Below the pieces are notes generated by a model that had not been told where the DNA came from, searched no databases, and was given only the letters and a program-made list of their open reading frames with translations. Shown here in pieces: positions 17,450 to 26,041 of a stretch of 61,694 nt of DNA (the stretch's first letter is position 1; every line of letters starts with the position of its first letter). Source of the DNA: an uncultured Eubacteriales bacterium (GTDB lineage: Bacteria; Bacillota; Clostridia; Oscillospirales; CAG-272); the NCBI GenBank assembly GCA_900547725.1, contig URHR01000004.1:1-61694 (forward strand), read 5' to 3'. Both the position numbers and the translations under genes were made by a program.

Positions 17450-17474
17450 TTCCGGACAGGTAAACCGTCCGGAA
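17450..17474 (-). promoter_or_regulatory. Inverted repeat in the mscS leader
   Basis: TTCCGGAC (17450-17457) and GTCCGGAA (17467-17474) form a perfect 8-bp inverted repeat with a 9-base centre, between a minus-strand TATAAT (17484-17479) and the mscS start. It could be a protein operator or an RNA hairpin in the leader. No T run follows, so it is not a terminator. Confidence 0.45.
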
Positions 17475-17525
17475 AATATTATAGCAGGAAAATATGAAAT
17501 TTTCGCGTGTTTCCGAAAAAAAACA

Positions 17526-18542
17526 CTATTTTTTGTCCGATTTCGCGTTTTCCAATTCTGCCAGCGGGTTCTGCGCCATGGCATTTTCCATTTCGCGGCT
17601 GCTGACATGGGTATAGATCTGCGTGGTGTTGAGCTGTTCGTGCCCGAGAATATCTTTCAGCACCCGCACGTCGACCTTGCCCGACTGATACATCAGCGTT
17701 GCCGCCGTGTGACGCAGTTTATGTACCGAGTAATGCTTGGATTCCAGTCCTGCGCGTTTGAGGTAACGGTAAACCATTGCCTGTACCGTTTTCACGTTGA
17801 TGCGCACGTTCAGGCGGCTGAGAAACAGCGCCTTGTCGGTCACGGTGCGGTATACGTCGCTCGTGCGGATTTTCAGATGATCGGAAAGCGCCGCGCGGCA
17901 GGCGTCGTTGAGGTAAATCACGCGTTCTTTACTTCCTTTACCCGTGACCCGCAGGGAACGCAGATCGTCGTCAAGATCGGTCAGGTTGATTCCGCACAGT
18001 TCGGAAACACGCATTCCGCAGTTGAGAAACAGGGTCAGAATCGCGTAGTCGCGAACGCGGTTCGGCGAGTCGGTGTCATGCCGTACCGCTTCGAGCAGAC
18101 GAAGCGCCTCGTCCAGCGACAGCACTTTCGGCAGGGTTTTCTGCGCTTTCGGGGAGTCGATGTCAACGGTTGGGTTTTCGGTCAGGTAGTGCCGCTTGGA
18201 AACCAGATACTTATACAGGGAACGGATGGAAGCAAGCTTGCGTGCCCGCGCGGACCAGTGGTTGTTCCGAACCGTCCCCGTATAGAACAGGAACTGGTAG
18301 ATGTCGTCCTGCGTGATTTCCCGCAGGCGATCCAGACCGACCGTGCTGACATCCACCTGATAGAACTCGGCGGATTCAAGGGAAATATCGAGGTCGCGGG
18401 AGATGAGAAAGCGGAAGAAGGTGCGCAGATCGAGCAGGTATTCGTCAACCGTCTTTTGCGAACAGCCCTGAATGGACATTTTGTAGGAAGCATACTCCCG
18501 GATCAGCGGAGAAAATTCCTTTACCGAAACCAACTGCGGCAC
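17526..18542 (-). CDS. xerC: XerC/XerD-type tyrosine recombinase
   Basis: A tyrosine recombinase of 338 residues from the GTG at 18542. The catalytic set is present: Arg in LFLNCGMRVSELCG, Lys in TGKGSKERV, HKLRHTAATLM, His in LGHEQLNTTQ and Tyr in IYTHVS. The N-terminal SAM-like domain fits Xer proteins, which resolve chromosome dimers. The GTG start follows AAAGGAGA; the ATG at 18587 lies upstream of a TATAAT (18581-18576) and is unlikely. It stands alone with chromosomal genes on both sides, which favours a housekeeping Xer over an element integrase. No dif site was seen. Confidence 0.85.
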   Translation of the reverse strand: MPQLVSVKEFSPLIREYASYKMSIQGCSQKTVDEYLLDLRTFFRFLISRDLDISLESAEFYQVDVSTVGLDRLREITQDDIYQFLFYTGTVRNNHWSARARKLASIRSLYKYLVSKRHYLTENPTVDIDSPKAQKTLPKVLSLDEALRLLEAVRHDTDSPNRVRDYAILTLFLNCGMRVSELCGINLTDLDDDLRSLRVTGKGSKERVIYLNDACRAALSDHLKIRTSDVYRTVTDKALFLSRLNVRINVKTVQAMVYRYLKRAGLESKHYSVHKLRHTAATLMYQSGKVDVRVLKDILGHEQLNTTQIYTHVSSREMENAMAQNPLAELENAKSDKK

Positions 18543-18633
18543 AGCGCCCATCTCCTTTCGTGTAGAACTACTATTATTATACACCATATTTTAAGATTTT
18601 AGTTGATAAACTGTAAATTATCGCTTGTGTGGG

Positions 18634-18662
18634 TTGAAATGTGCAAAGATTTCCGATATAAT
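18634..18662 (+). promoter_or_regulatory. Promoter of the 18695 gene
   Basis: TTGAAA (18634-18639), 17-bp spacer, TATAAT (18657-18662), about 32 bp before the ATG at 18695. Confidence 0.75.
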
Positions 18663-18694
18663 AGCGATATCCTGATAGCGTTCTGCGAGGTCAT

Positions 18695-19288
18695 ATGAAA
18701 GAATTATTCAAAACAAGATCCTATGAGATGGTGCGGATGTTTTTGAATCAGTTTGCAACCGCAATTTTCGGTCTGGTACTGGCGCTTGCCGCAGGGCGCG
18801 CGGAGAGTGTGGCGTTGCGGAATGTCACAAGCGCATGCGCCATTGTTTTTTATTTGTTTCTCCTTTATACCATGACGTGGGAACTGGGATTTGCCGACCG
18901 CGCCGCAGTGGAGTCGGGCAGAAAACCAGCGAAGCCGTGGACAGGGGTTCTCTTGTCCGTCTGCGCGAACTTCATCAACTGGCTGTTGGCAATCTGCATC
19001 ATGCTTGGTAATTTTCTTTCCGATATCCCGTTCTTTTCGGGTCTCGGCGGGATATCCGCAACCATCACGCATGTTGTGGAAGGAATGTATACGGGGCTTT
19101 TGGCAAATTCCGTTGGCGGAAACCCGCTGAATTCCTATTGGTGGCTGTATTTCCTGCTTCCGATTCCCGCCATTGCCACCTGCGGAATCTCCTATTTCCT
19201 CGGGCTGAAGGATATCAAATGCACAGGACTGTTCAATGTGCGGTATCCCGATTCGGATCGCGATATCAAAAAGAAAAAGAAGAAATAA
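18695..19288 (+). CDS. Hypothetical four-helix membrane protein
   Basis: A 197-residue membrane protein that I do not recognise. About four hydrophobic helices are visible (ATAIFGLVLALAAGRA, TSACAIVFYLFLLYTM, WTGVLLSVCANFINWLLAI and WWLYFLLPIPAIATCGISYFLG) and the C-terminus ends in a run of lysines. It has its own promoter and a strong terminator, so it is a single-gene unit between xerC and an S1-domain gene. No catalytic motif is visible. Confidence 0.75.
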   Translation: MKELFKTRSYEMVRMFLNQFATAIFGLVLALAAGRAESVALRNVTSACAIVFYLFLLYTMTWELGFADRAAVESGRKPAKPWTGVLLSVCANFINWLLAICIMLGNFLSDIPFFSGLGGISATITHVVEGMYTGLLANSVGGNPLNSYWWLYFLLPIPAIATCGISYFLGLKDIKCTGLFNVRYPDSDRDIKKKKKK

Positions 19289-19289
19289 C

Positions 19290-19328
19290 AAAAAATCGGT
19301 TTCCGTGTCAAACGGAGACCGATTTTTT
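19290..19328. terminator. Bidirectional terminator
   Basis: AAAAAATCGGTTTCCGT and ACGGAGACCGATTTTTT form a long stem with T runs on both strands, between the converging genes at 18695 and 20311. Confidence 0.9.
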
Positions 19329-19339
19329 ATCGGAGCGTT

Positions 19340-20311
19340 TTATTTTTCGGAACTTCCGAACACGGTTTCCACTCTGCGCCCGCAGCACGCAGGGGAGTAG
19401 ACCCAACGGTCGAGATGTTTCACCCGCTCCGCGTCCACAAACAGAACGGGGGCTTTTGGCGGCATCCGACAGGGGGCGGTGTCCACAACCACCAACTTGA
19501 CCTTCATGCGCTCGGGGCTGACGCTCTTGATGTAAACCGCGACCGCGTGCCCGATGAGCGCCCGCATGGTTTCCGCCTGTTCTTCGCCGCGCACCTCCGC
19601 AAGCCCCGCGAGGTTGGGGGCAAGTTCGATGAAAACGCCGTAGCTTTCCACGCTCCGGACAATTCCCGTAACCGTCTGACCTGCCGAGAACCCCGCCGCG
19701 TTTTCCTCCCATGTTCCGAGCAGTTCCCGCAGGGTGACCGCGATTCTGCCGTTTTCCCGATCCACGTTTCTGACCGCAACGGGCAACAGCATCCCGACCG
19801 ACAAGCGGTCGTGCGGGTGGGAAATACGCGAGACCGAGATGCAGTCCACCGACAGGAGCGAGGAAACGCCGCAACCGATGTCGAGAAAAGCGCCGAACGG
19901 TTCCATATGTGTGACTCTGCCGGGGATGATGTCGCCCGCGCAAAGGCGCATCAGATGGCGCTCCAGACAGTCTCTCTGCGCCGCGCGGCGGGACAGAAGC
20001 GCAACCGTTTCTCCGTTCCGCTCGGTAAACGCCATGATTTTGACCGCCACGGGTTTTCCCACGCGGGAAACCACCGCGATGTCCTTTCTGCTTTCTCCCG
20101 GGCGGCAGAAAACCGCTTCCTCGGGCAGAATGATTCCACGCATACACCCCAGATCGACCTGCAGGCGCATCTCACCGTCGCAGACCGTTGCCACGCCCTC
20201 CACGGTTTCTCCCGTTTTCATGGCTCGTTCCAATCCGCTTCGCGAAGCGAGCAGATCGCGGTTCTCCTTTGTGTTCAACAGTTCTCCTTCGGGCTTGAAT
20301 CCGGATTCCAT
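19340..20311 (-). CDS. S1 RNA-binding domain protein
   Basis: A 323-residue protein with at least two S1-type OB folds: VTHMEPFGAFLDIGCGVSSLL near residue 160 and GIVRSVESYGVFIELAPNLAG near residue 240, the second being a clear S1 motif. A further divergent unit lies near residues 35-100. Such proteins occur in Clostridia as short relatives of ribosomal protein S1 and bind RNA. The start at 20311 follows AGGAGG by 9 bases; the longer frame to 20425 has no ribosome site. It is divergent from the spoVAF-like gene. Confidence 0.75.
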   Translation of the reverse strand: MESGFKPEGELLNTKENRDLLASRSGLERAMKTGETVEGVATVCDGEMRLQVDLGCMRGIILPEEAVFCRPGESRKDIAVVSRVGKPVAVKIMAFTERNGETVALLSRRAAQRDCLERHLMRLCAGDIIPGRVTHMEPFGAFLDIGCGVSSLLSVDCISVSRISHPHDRLSVGMLLPVAVRNVDRENGRIAVTLRELLGTWEENAAGFSAGQTVTGIVRSVESYGVFIELAPNLAGLAEVRGEEQAETMRALIGHAVAVYIKSVSPERMKVKLVVVDTAPCRMPPKAPVLFVDAERVKHLDRWVYSPACCGRRVETVFGSSEK

Positions 20312-20411
20312 TGCCTTGAACCTCCTGTGTTTTTTGTACCAGTCTATTCGCGCATCCTGCGGAATATTCCGCATTTGAGCAGGGAACACTGACAAAAAAG
20401 GGGGCGGAAAC

Positions 20412-21869
20412 TTGGAGCTTGGCAAAAACTTTGCGGAAAACGTGCGGCGGGTGGACGACTGCCTGCGGGTACGGGAAAACTTTGACCTGATAAAAAAGGA
20501 ACTGACGGTCGGCGGGCGTGAGACCGTTTTCTATTATCCGGACGGCATGGTGGACGCGGACGCGATGGAAAAACTGATGATCTACCTCCTGTCTCTGAAG
20601 CCCGATATATGGAGCGGATGCGCCGGGGACGCACAGGGCTTTACCGAAGGCTTTGCAAGAACGCACCTGCCGTTTATCGAAACCGATGTCACGCGCGATA
20701 CCGCGCGGATGTTGCGGTCGGTTCTGTCCGGCGCGGTGCTGATGCTGGCGGACGGCTTTGGGGCGTATGCGGTCGTTATCGACGCGCGAACCTATCCCAT
20801 GCGCTCGGTGGAAGAACCCGAAACCGACCGCGTGATTCTCGGCGCGCGGGACGGTTTTACGGAAACACTGGTGCTGAATACCGCGCTGATCCGCCGCCGT
20901 GTACGGAATCCCGCGCTGACCATGCGGTATGTGTGCGTTGGGAGTATCAGCCAAACAGACGTGGCGATCTGCTATCTGGACGGGCGCGCGGACGCGGATT
21001 ATGTCAGGCGGTTGGAAAAGCGGCTCTCTTCGCTCCCTGCAAAGTCGCTGACGATGGGGCACGAATCCTTGGCTGAACTGCTGATTCCGAGCCGTTGGTA
21101 CAATCCGTTCCCGAAGATCCGGTATACCGAACGTCCGGACACTGCCGCCGCGCAACTGATGGAGGGGAACGTTCTGCTTCTGTGCGACAACTCGCCCGTG
21201 GTCATGATTCTGCCGACCTCGCTTTTCGATTTCCTGCAGGAAACAAACGATTTTTACCTTCCGCCGCTGACGGGAACTTATATCCGTCTGTTGCGGCACG
21301 TCATTTTCTGGGCAACGTTGTTTCTCACGCCGCTTTGGCTTCTGTTTGTCCGGAATCCCGACCTGACCCCTGCGTTTCTGCGGTTCTGTCTGCCCGCGGA
21401 GACGGGGAAAATTCCGATCGTCTGGCAGCTTCTTCTGGTGGAGCTGATTGTGGACGGTTTGCGGATGGCTTCCATGAACACGCCCGATATGCTTTCCAAT
21501 TCGCTGTCTGTTGTGGGCGGGCTGATCCTCGGTGACTTTGCCGTTGAAATCGGTTGGCTGATTCCCGAAGTCATTGTGTTCATGGCTTTTGTCGCGATTT
21601 CCAACTTCACGCAACGGAGCTATCAACTCGGCTACGCCTTCAAATTCCTGCGGATCGCCTTGTTGCTCCTTGTCCGCTTTTTCGACGGAATCGGTCTTTT
21701 GCTCGGTTGCGTTGGCATCCTGCTCCTGCTTCTGACCAACCGAACCGTAGACGGTAAACGCTCCTATCTCTATCCGCTTCTCCCGTTCAACGGCAAAGCG
21801 CTCCTCTCCCTCTTCGTCCGCCTCAAGAAAACCACCACCCCAAAGCCGAGTGTTTGGGGAAAGGAGTAG
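20412..21869 (+). CDS. spoVAF: SpoVAF/GerA-family spore germination protein
   Basis: A 485-residue membrane protein of the GerA family. The soluble N-terminal half contains ARTYPMRSVEEPETDRVILGARDGF, the highly conserved motif of this family, and the C-terminal half has five or six membrane helices (from about residue 290) including MNTPDMLSNSLSVVGGLILGDFAVE. The start is a TTG after GGGGGC; no ATG lies nearer than residue 44. SpoVAF works with SpoVA proteins in dipicolinate movement. No other spoVA or ger gene is adjacent, so SpoVAF versus a GerA A-subunit cannot be fixed by context alone. Confidence 0.8.
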   Translation: MELGKNFAENVRRVDDCLRVRENFDLIKKELTVGGRETVFYYPDGMVDADAMEKLMIYLLSLKPDIWSGCAGDAQGFTEGFARTHLPFIETDVTRDTARMLRSVLSGAVLMLADGFGAYAVVIDARTYPMRSVEEPETDRVILGARDGFTETLVLNTALIRRRVRNPALTMRYVCVGSISQTDVAICYLDGRADADYVRRLEKRLSSLPAKSLTMGHESLAELLIPSRWYNPFPKIRYTERPDTAAAQLMEGNVLLLCDNSPVVMILPTSLFDFLQETNDFYLPPLTGTYIRLLRHVIFWATLFLTPLWLLFVRNPDLTPAFLRFCLPAETGKIPIVWQLLLVELIVDGLRMASMNTPDMLSNSLSVVGGLILGDFAVEIGWLIPEVIVFMAFVAISNFTQRSYQLGYAFKFLRIALLLLVRFFDGIGLLLGCVGILLLLLTNRTVDGKRSYLYPLLPFNGKALLSLFVRLKKTTTPKPSVWGKE

Positions 21870-21871
21870 GG

Positions 21872-22074
21872 GGAAGACCTCGGGGCTTTGCCCCGAACCC
21901 CATTTAAGGGACTTTTTAAAAAAAGTCCCTTAAAAATCCTCAAAAACTTTCACCCAAAGGCGGGATTCTTTACGGAATCCCGCCTTTGGGTGAAATTCTT
22001 GAAGGTTCTTAGGAAACTTCTTCTAAGAAGTTCCCTAAGTGGGTTCGGGCAAAGCCCGAGGTCTTTTCCAGCCC
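21872..22074. repeat. Composite palindromic repeat
   Basis: A 200-bp non-coding stretch built of nested inverted repeats. The outer arms read GACCTCGGGGCTTTGCCCCG and its near complement CGGGCAAAGCCCGAGGTC. Inside are AAGGGACTTTTT/AAAAAGTCCCTT and a perfect long stem around 21951-22000 (TTTCACCCAAAGGCGGGATT with its complement). A related motif occurs at 23700-23830. It is probably a dispersed REP-like element and could end transcription in either direction. Confidence 0.7.
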
Positions 22075-22076
22075 CT

Positions 22077-22703
22077 TTACGCAAGCGCGGCGAGGGTGCG
22101 GACGGCGGAAGAGGGGCAGATCAGACTGCCGTGCTCGCGAAACCAGAGACGGAGGTGCGCGGGATTCATGACCTCGCCGTACTCGGAGAGGAAGGCAAAC
22201 TCGGGGGAAGCGGAGAACGGGGAGGCGGAAACCATGAGTAGGAGGAGATAGTAGCGACCGCTGTCGTCGCGGTACGCCGCGCTCTCTCCGATGTAGGATG
22301 CGTCCTCGAGCCTGCGACAGGCACGCAGAAGATCGTCGAGTCGCTCAAAACGATAAGCTCCGTCACGGCGAAAGGCGGGGATTGTCTGCCTTCCCGCGCG
22401 AACCGTCAAAGCACAGCTCTCGCGCGGCGCAGACAGCTTTTTGCGCCCATCCGCGCAGGTCGGAATACTGCTGACAAACATCTCGCAACCGCCGCCGCGG
22501 GAGGGAAAATACTGTACCGTCAGGTGACGGTTATCGGTATCGAAGGCAATTTGCCGGCGGATATCGGCAAGCAGCAGACGGAATGCGCGACCCGTCTGCG
22601 CGGTGTTGTCGCTGAGGTTGTCGGGGTCAAAATCGTAAGCGGTCATGTCTGCCGCAGTCAGCATGATTTTCAGTTTCCTGTCGCTGATTCGGATCAGTTC
22701 CAT
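22077..22703 (-). CDS. mecA: MecA-like adaptor protein
   Basis: A 208-residue protein with the MecA layout. The N-terminal substrate-binding part (residues 1-85) begins MELIRISDRKLKIMLTAADM and ends FPSRGGGCEMFVS, followed by a linker and a C-terminal domain with YRFERLDDLLRACRRLED and SEYGE, as in MecA. In Bacillus MecA delivers ComK and other clients to ClpC. A minus-strand TATAAT lies near 22740 and GGAGAG precedes the ATG. The client here is unknown. Confidence 0.8.
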   Translation of the reverse strand: MELIRISDRKLKIMLTAADMTAYDFDPDNLSDNTAQTGRAFRLLLADIRRQIAFDTDNRHLTVQYFPSRGGGCEMFVSSIPTCADGRKKLSAPRESCALTVRAGRQTIPAFRRDGAYRFERLDDLLRACRRLEDASYIGESAAYRDDSGRYYLLLLMVSASPFSASPEFAFLSEYGEVMNPAHLRLWFREHGSLICPSSAVRTLAALA

Positions 22704-22805
22704 TTGAATCTCTCCTTTCGGATTCTCTGTACTATCATTATAGCGATTCTGCGCCGAAATGGAACCCCTAAAAATATGGTAATTTCCGATTTCCCGAAAG
22801 GTGGC

Positions 22806-22834
22806 TTGACAAAAAATCGCGCGAATGGTATAAT
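22806..22834 (+). promoter_or_regulatory. Consensus promoter of the phosphatase gene
   Basis: TTGACA (22806-22811), exactly 17 bp, TATAAT (22829-22834): a full consensus sigma-A promoter 34 bp before the ATG at 22868. Confidence 0.9.
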
Positions 22835-22867
22835 ATATGACAGGAAAACGGAAAGGCGGGCGGAAAA

Positions 22868-23527
22868 ATGGAGAAAAACGAAACGTCTCGGGTTATCATG
22901 GTGCGGCACGGGGAAAGCCTCGGCAATGCGGAGGGCTTTTTTGCGGGACAGACCGACATTCCGCTGACCCCGCTCGGACAACGTCAGGCGGAGCGGACGG
23001 CGGAATACCTGCGCGACAGAAAAATCGACCGCATCTATTCCAGCGACCTGATTCGCTCAATGCAGACCGCCGCGCCGACCGCGCGGATGCACGGACTGGA
23101 GATCATTCCCGAGGCGGGTCTGCGCGAGATTTTTGCGGGCAAATGGGAGCATATGCCTTATGCGGAGATTTTCGAACGTTACCCGAACAGCCGCGGAATA
23201 TGGAAAGAGCACGTCGGGCTTGCCTGCCCCGACGGCGGGGAGTCGGTTGCCCACGTTGCAGATCGCGTTAAAGAGACGGTGGAGCGCTTGGTTTCGGAGA
23301 ACCCGGGCAAGTGCATCGCGCTCTTCACGCACGCATTGCCGATTCGTTCGATGGGGTGCTTCTGGCAGGGTATCCCGATTGCGGAAATGGAGCGGCTTCC
23401 GTGGTCGACCAACGCGGCGGTGAGCGAGGCGGAGTACTTTTCGGACGGTCGGGTCACGATGCTTTGCTACGGCTACAACGCGCATCAGGCGGGGTTGGAA
23501 ACAGGCTTCCCGAAGGGCGCGGTTTAA
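22868..23527 (+). CDS. Histidine phosphatase family protein
   Basis: A 219-residue member of the phosphoglycerate-mutase-like histidine phosphatase family. The catalytic motif is MVRHGESLGNAEGFFAGQTDIPLT near residues 11-34 (RHG with the phospho-histidine); the second Arg is in YSSDLIRSMQTA, the acid in the LREIFAGKWEH stretch, and the second His in LFTHALPIRSMG. The substrate cannot be told from sequence; members act on alpha-ribazole phosphate, fructose-2,6-bisphosphate and other phosphate esters. The stop codon lies in the end of a MITE-like repeat. Confidence 0.85.
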   Translation: MEKNETSRVIMVRHGESLGNAEGFFAGQTDIPLTPLGQRQAERTAEYLRDRKIDRIYSSDLIRSMQTAAPTARMHGLEIIPEAGLREIFAGKWEHMPYAEIFERYPNSRGIWKEHVGLACPDGGESVAHVADRVKETVERLVSENPGKCIALFTHALPIRSMGCFWQGIPIAEMERLPWSTNAAVSEAEYFSDGRVTMLCYGYNAHQAGLETGFPKGAV

Positions 23528-23701
23528 GGCATCACCGCGCAATTCGCGAATGGCGCACTCGCTCGCACCTTTTCCTTCATACTTCACAAAAATCCTTGCC
23601 TGTAGCTCGGCTACAGCCTGCGGATTTTTGTATTGTCTGAAGAAAAATTCGACTCTGCAAGTTGTGATTCGCACCATCGGAATTACGCGGTGATGCCTTA
23701 A
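23524..23701. mobile_element. MITE-like element with 16-bp terminal inverted repeats
   Basis: TTAAGGCATCACCGCG (23524-23539) and its exact complement (23686-23701) bound a 178-bp non-coding unit. The arms remain partly complementary further in, and the centre holds a strong hairpin (AAAAATCC...CTGTAGC/GCTACAG...GGATTTTT). No transposase is inside. The left end supplies the TAA stop of the phosphatase gene. TTAA at both ends could be part of the repeat or a target duplication. Confidence 0.75.
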
Positions 23702-24046
23702 GACCTCGGGGAGAAGGCATCGGGGCTTTGCCACGAACCCGGCAAGGGGCTTCTTGCAGAGAAGCAACGCTTCGCTACGTGCAGTTGCAATGCAACTGCA
23801 CCCCTTGACCGCAAGAACCTTTCCCAAAAGGAAATATTGTTCCGCCGCTTTTGTGAGATAAATGCGGGGACGACAGTATATGCGACTTTTTCTGTTGCGG
23901 AATTATAAAAGAATGCGTACTCGCTAAAATCATAATAAAAAGATTCTAAAATTCCGATTTCGGAAATATTGTTTGATAAAAGCCCTTGACAAACAGGCGG
24001 GAATGTGGTATCATAATAGGGTAGCCTGCAAAGGAGGTCGAAAAGA
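23702..24046 (+). other. Intergenic repeat tract and uvrB promoter region
   Basis: No gene is visible. 23700-23830 contains a degenerate relative of the 21872-22074 repeat (GACCTCGGGG, GGGCTTTGCCACGAACCC, TGCAGTTGCAATGCAACTGCA). 23840-23980 is AT-rich without recognised features. TTGACA (23986-23991), 17 bp and TATCAT (24009-24014) form the uvrB promoter. AAAGGAGG precedes the ATG at 24047. I saw no LexA-type GAAC-N4-GTTC operator. Confidence 0.75.
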
Positions 24047-26041
24047 ATGGCGGACTTTCAACTCAAAAGCGATATGCGTCCGACGGGCGACCAGCCAACG
24101 GCTATCGCGGCGCTTGTAGACGGTTTGCGGGCGGGGGATCGGATGCAGACCCTGCTTGGCGTTACAGGATCGGGAAAAACCTTTACGATGGCAAATGTCA
24201 TCGCGCAGATGCAGCGCCCCACGCTGATTCTCGAGCCGAACAAAACGCTTGCCGCGCAGATCTGTTCGGAAATGCGGGAGTTTTTCCCCGACAATGCGGT
24301 GGAATTCTTTGTTTCGTACTATGACTACTATCAGCCCGAGGCTTATATTCCGGGCAAGGATATGTACATTGAAAAGGACGCGCTCATCAACGATGAGATC
24401 GACCGCCTGCGCCACAGCGCGACCAGCGCGTTGTTCGAGCGGCGGGATGTCATCATCGTGGCGTCGGTTTCCTGCATCTATTCGCTCGGTGATCCGTCCG
24501 AATATCAGGGGCTTGTGGTGGCGGTTCGCCCGGGGATGCAGATGCCGCGGGATATTTTTATCCGCAAGTTGGTTGCAAACAGCTATAACCGCAACGACCT
24601 TTCGCTGACGCGTGACGCATTCCGCGTCAACGGGGATACAGTGGAGGTCATTCCCGCAAACAGTGCGGATACAGCCATCCGCGTGGAATTCTTCGGTGAC
24701 GAGATTGACCGCATCAGCGAGATCAACATCGTAACGGGCGAGGTTCTGCGCACGCTGACCTATGCCGCCATCTATCCCGCAACGCATTACGCGGTCTCGG
24801 ACGAGAAGCGCGAGGCGGCATTGGCGGAGATCGAGCGGGAGATGGAGGCGCGCGTTCTGGAATTCGAGTCCGAAAAGAAGTTGTTGGAGGCGCAACGGAT
24901 TCGTGAGCGCGTGAAATACGACATCGAAATGCTTCGGGAGGTTGGCTTCTGTTCGGGCGTGGAGAACTATTCCCGCGTGCTTTCGGGCAGACCCGCAGGG
25001 TCAACGCCGTTTACGCTGTTGGACTATTTTCCGGACGATTATATCATGTTCGTGGACGAATCCCACATCATGATTCCGCAGGTACGAGGCATGAGCGGCG
25101 GGGATTCGGCGAGAAAGAAGAATCTGGTGGACTACGGCTTCCGCCTGCCGTCCGCCTATGACAACCGCCCGCTTTACTTCAACGAGTTTGAGCAGAGCAT
25201 TCATCAGGCGGTGTTTGTCAGCGCAACGCCGGGGGACTATGAGGAACAGCACTCCGTCCAGACGGTGGAGCAGATCATCCGCCCGACGGGACTGCCCGAT
25301 CCGGTGATAGAGGTTCGCCCGATTGAGGGGCAGATCGACGATCTGCTTGGTGAGATCCGGGCGCGGGCAAAACGCAACGAGCGGGTTTTGGTCACGACCC
25401 TGACCAAGAAAATGGCGGAGGATCTGACCGAATACTTTGAAGGCAACGGCGTGAAGGTGCGGTATATCCATTACAACGTGGAGACCATCGAACGGATGGA
25501 AATCATCCGCGATCTGCGGCTTGGCGTATTTGACGTGCTGATCGGAATCAACCTGTTGCGGGAAGGCTTGGATATTCCCGAGGTTTCGCTGGTTGCGATT
25601 CTGGACGCGGACAAGGAGGGATTCCTTCGCTCGGAGCGGTCGCTGATCCAGACGGTGGGGCGCGCCGCGCGGAATGCGGAAGGCAAGGTTATCATGTATG
25701 CCGATACCGTCACGCAGTCCATGCAGGCAACCATCAACGAGACCGAGCGGCGGCGCGGTATTCAGATCGCTTATAACAAGGCGCACGGAATCGTGCCGAA
25801 AACCGTTATCAAGGGCGTGCGGGACATCATCGAGATCGGCTCGAAGGATGACAGTCGCAAGAGCCGCAAGGGCAAAGGCAAGGACGCGCCGCGCAAGCTG
25901 AATGCGTCCGAGCGCGAAAAAATGATTGCGGAGCTGACGCGCGAGATGAAGAGCGCGGCGGCAAAGTTGGAATTCGAGCAGGCGGCATACCTGCGTGACC
26001 GGATCAGACGAATCCGGGAAGGGAAGGAGATTGAGGAATGA
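24047..26041 (+). CDS. uvrB: Excinuclease ABC subunit UvrB
   Basis: A 664-residue helicase-like damage-verification subunit of nucleotide excision repair. Walker A GVTGSGKTF is near residue 39, the DNA-inserting beta-hairpin region YYDYYQPEAYIPGKD near residue 91, DEAD-like VDESH, and helicase motif VI QTVGRAARN. The C-terminal UVR domain that contacts UvrC is EFEQAAYLRDRIRRIREGKE. The gene is complete and starts the uvrB-orf-uvrA unit. uvrC is not in the window. Confidence 0.97.
   Translation: MADFQLKSDMRPTGDQPTAIAALVDGLRAGDRMQTLLGVTGSGKTFTMANVIAQMQRPTLILEPNKTLAAQICSEMREFFPDNAVEFFVSYYDYYQPEAYIPGKDMYIEKDALINDEIDRLRHSATSALFERRDVIIVASVSCIYSLGDPSEYQGLVVAVRPGMQMPRDIFIRKLVANSYNRNDLSLTRDAFRVNGDTVEVIPANSADTAIRVEFFGDEIDRISEINIVTGEVLRTLTYAAIYPATHYAVSDEKREAALAEIEREMEARVLEFESEKKLLEAQRIRERVKYDIEMLREVGFCSGVENYSRVLSGRPAGSTPFTLLDYFPDDYIMFVDESHIMIPQVRGMSGGDSARKKNLVDYGFRLPSAYDNRPLYFNEFEQSIHQAVFVSATPGDYEEQHSVQTVEQIIRPTGLPDPVIEVRPIEGQIDDLLGEIRARAKRNERVLVTTLTKKMAEDLTEYFEGNGVKVRYIHYNVETIERMEIIRDLRLGVFDVLIGINLLREGLDIPEVSLVAILDADKEGFLRSERSLIQTVGRAARNAEGKVIMYADTVTQSMQATINETERRRGIQIAYNKAHGIVPKTVIKGVRDIIEIGSKDDSRKSRKGKGKDAPRKLNASEREKMIAELTREMKSAAAKLEFEQAAYLRDRIRRIREGKEIEE

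Noticed and set aside
23960..24046. LexA operator upstream of uvrB
   Set aside because: No GAAC-N4-GTTC dyad is present near the promoter.
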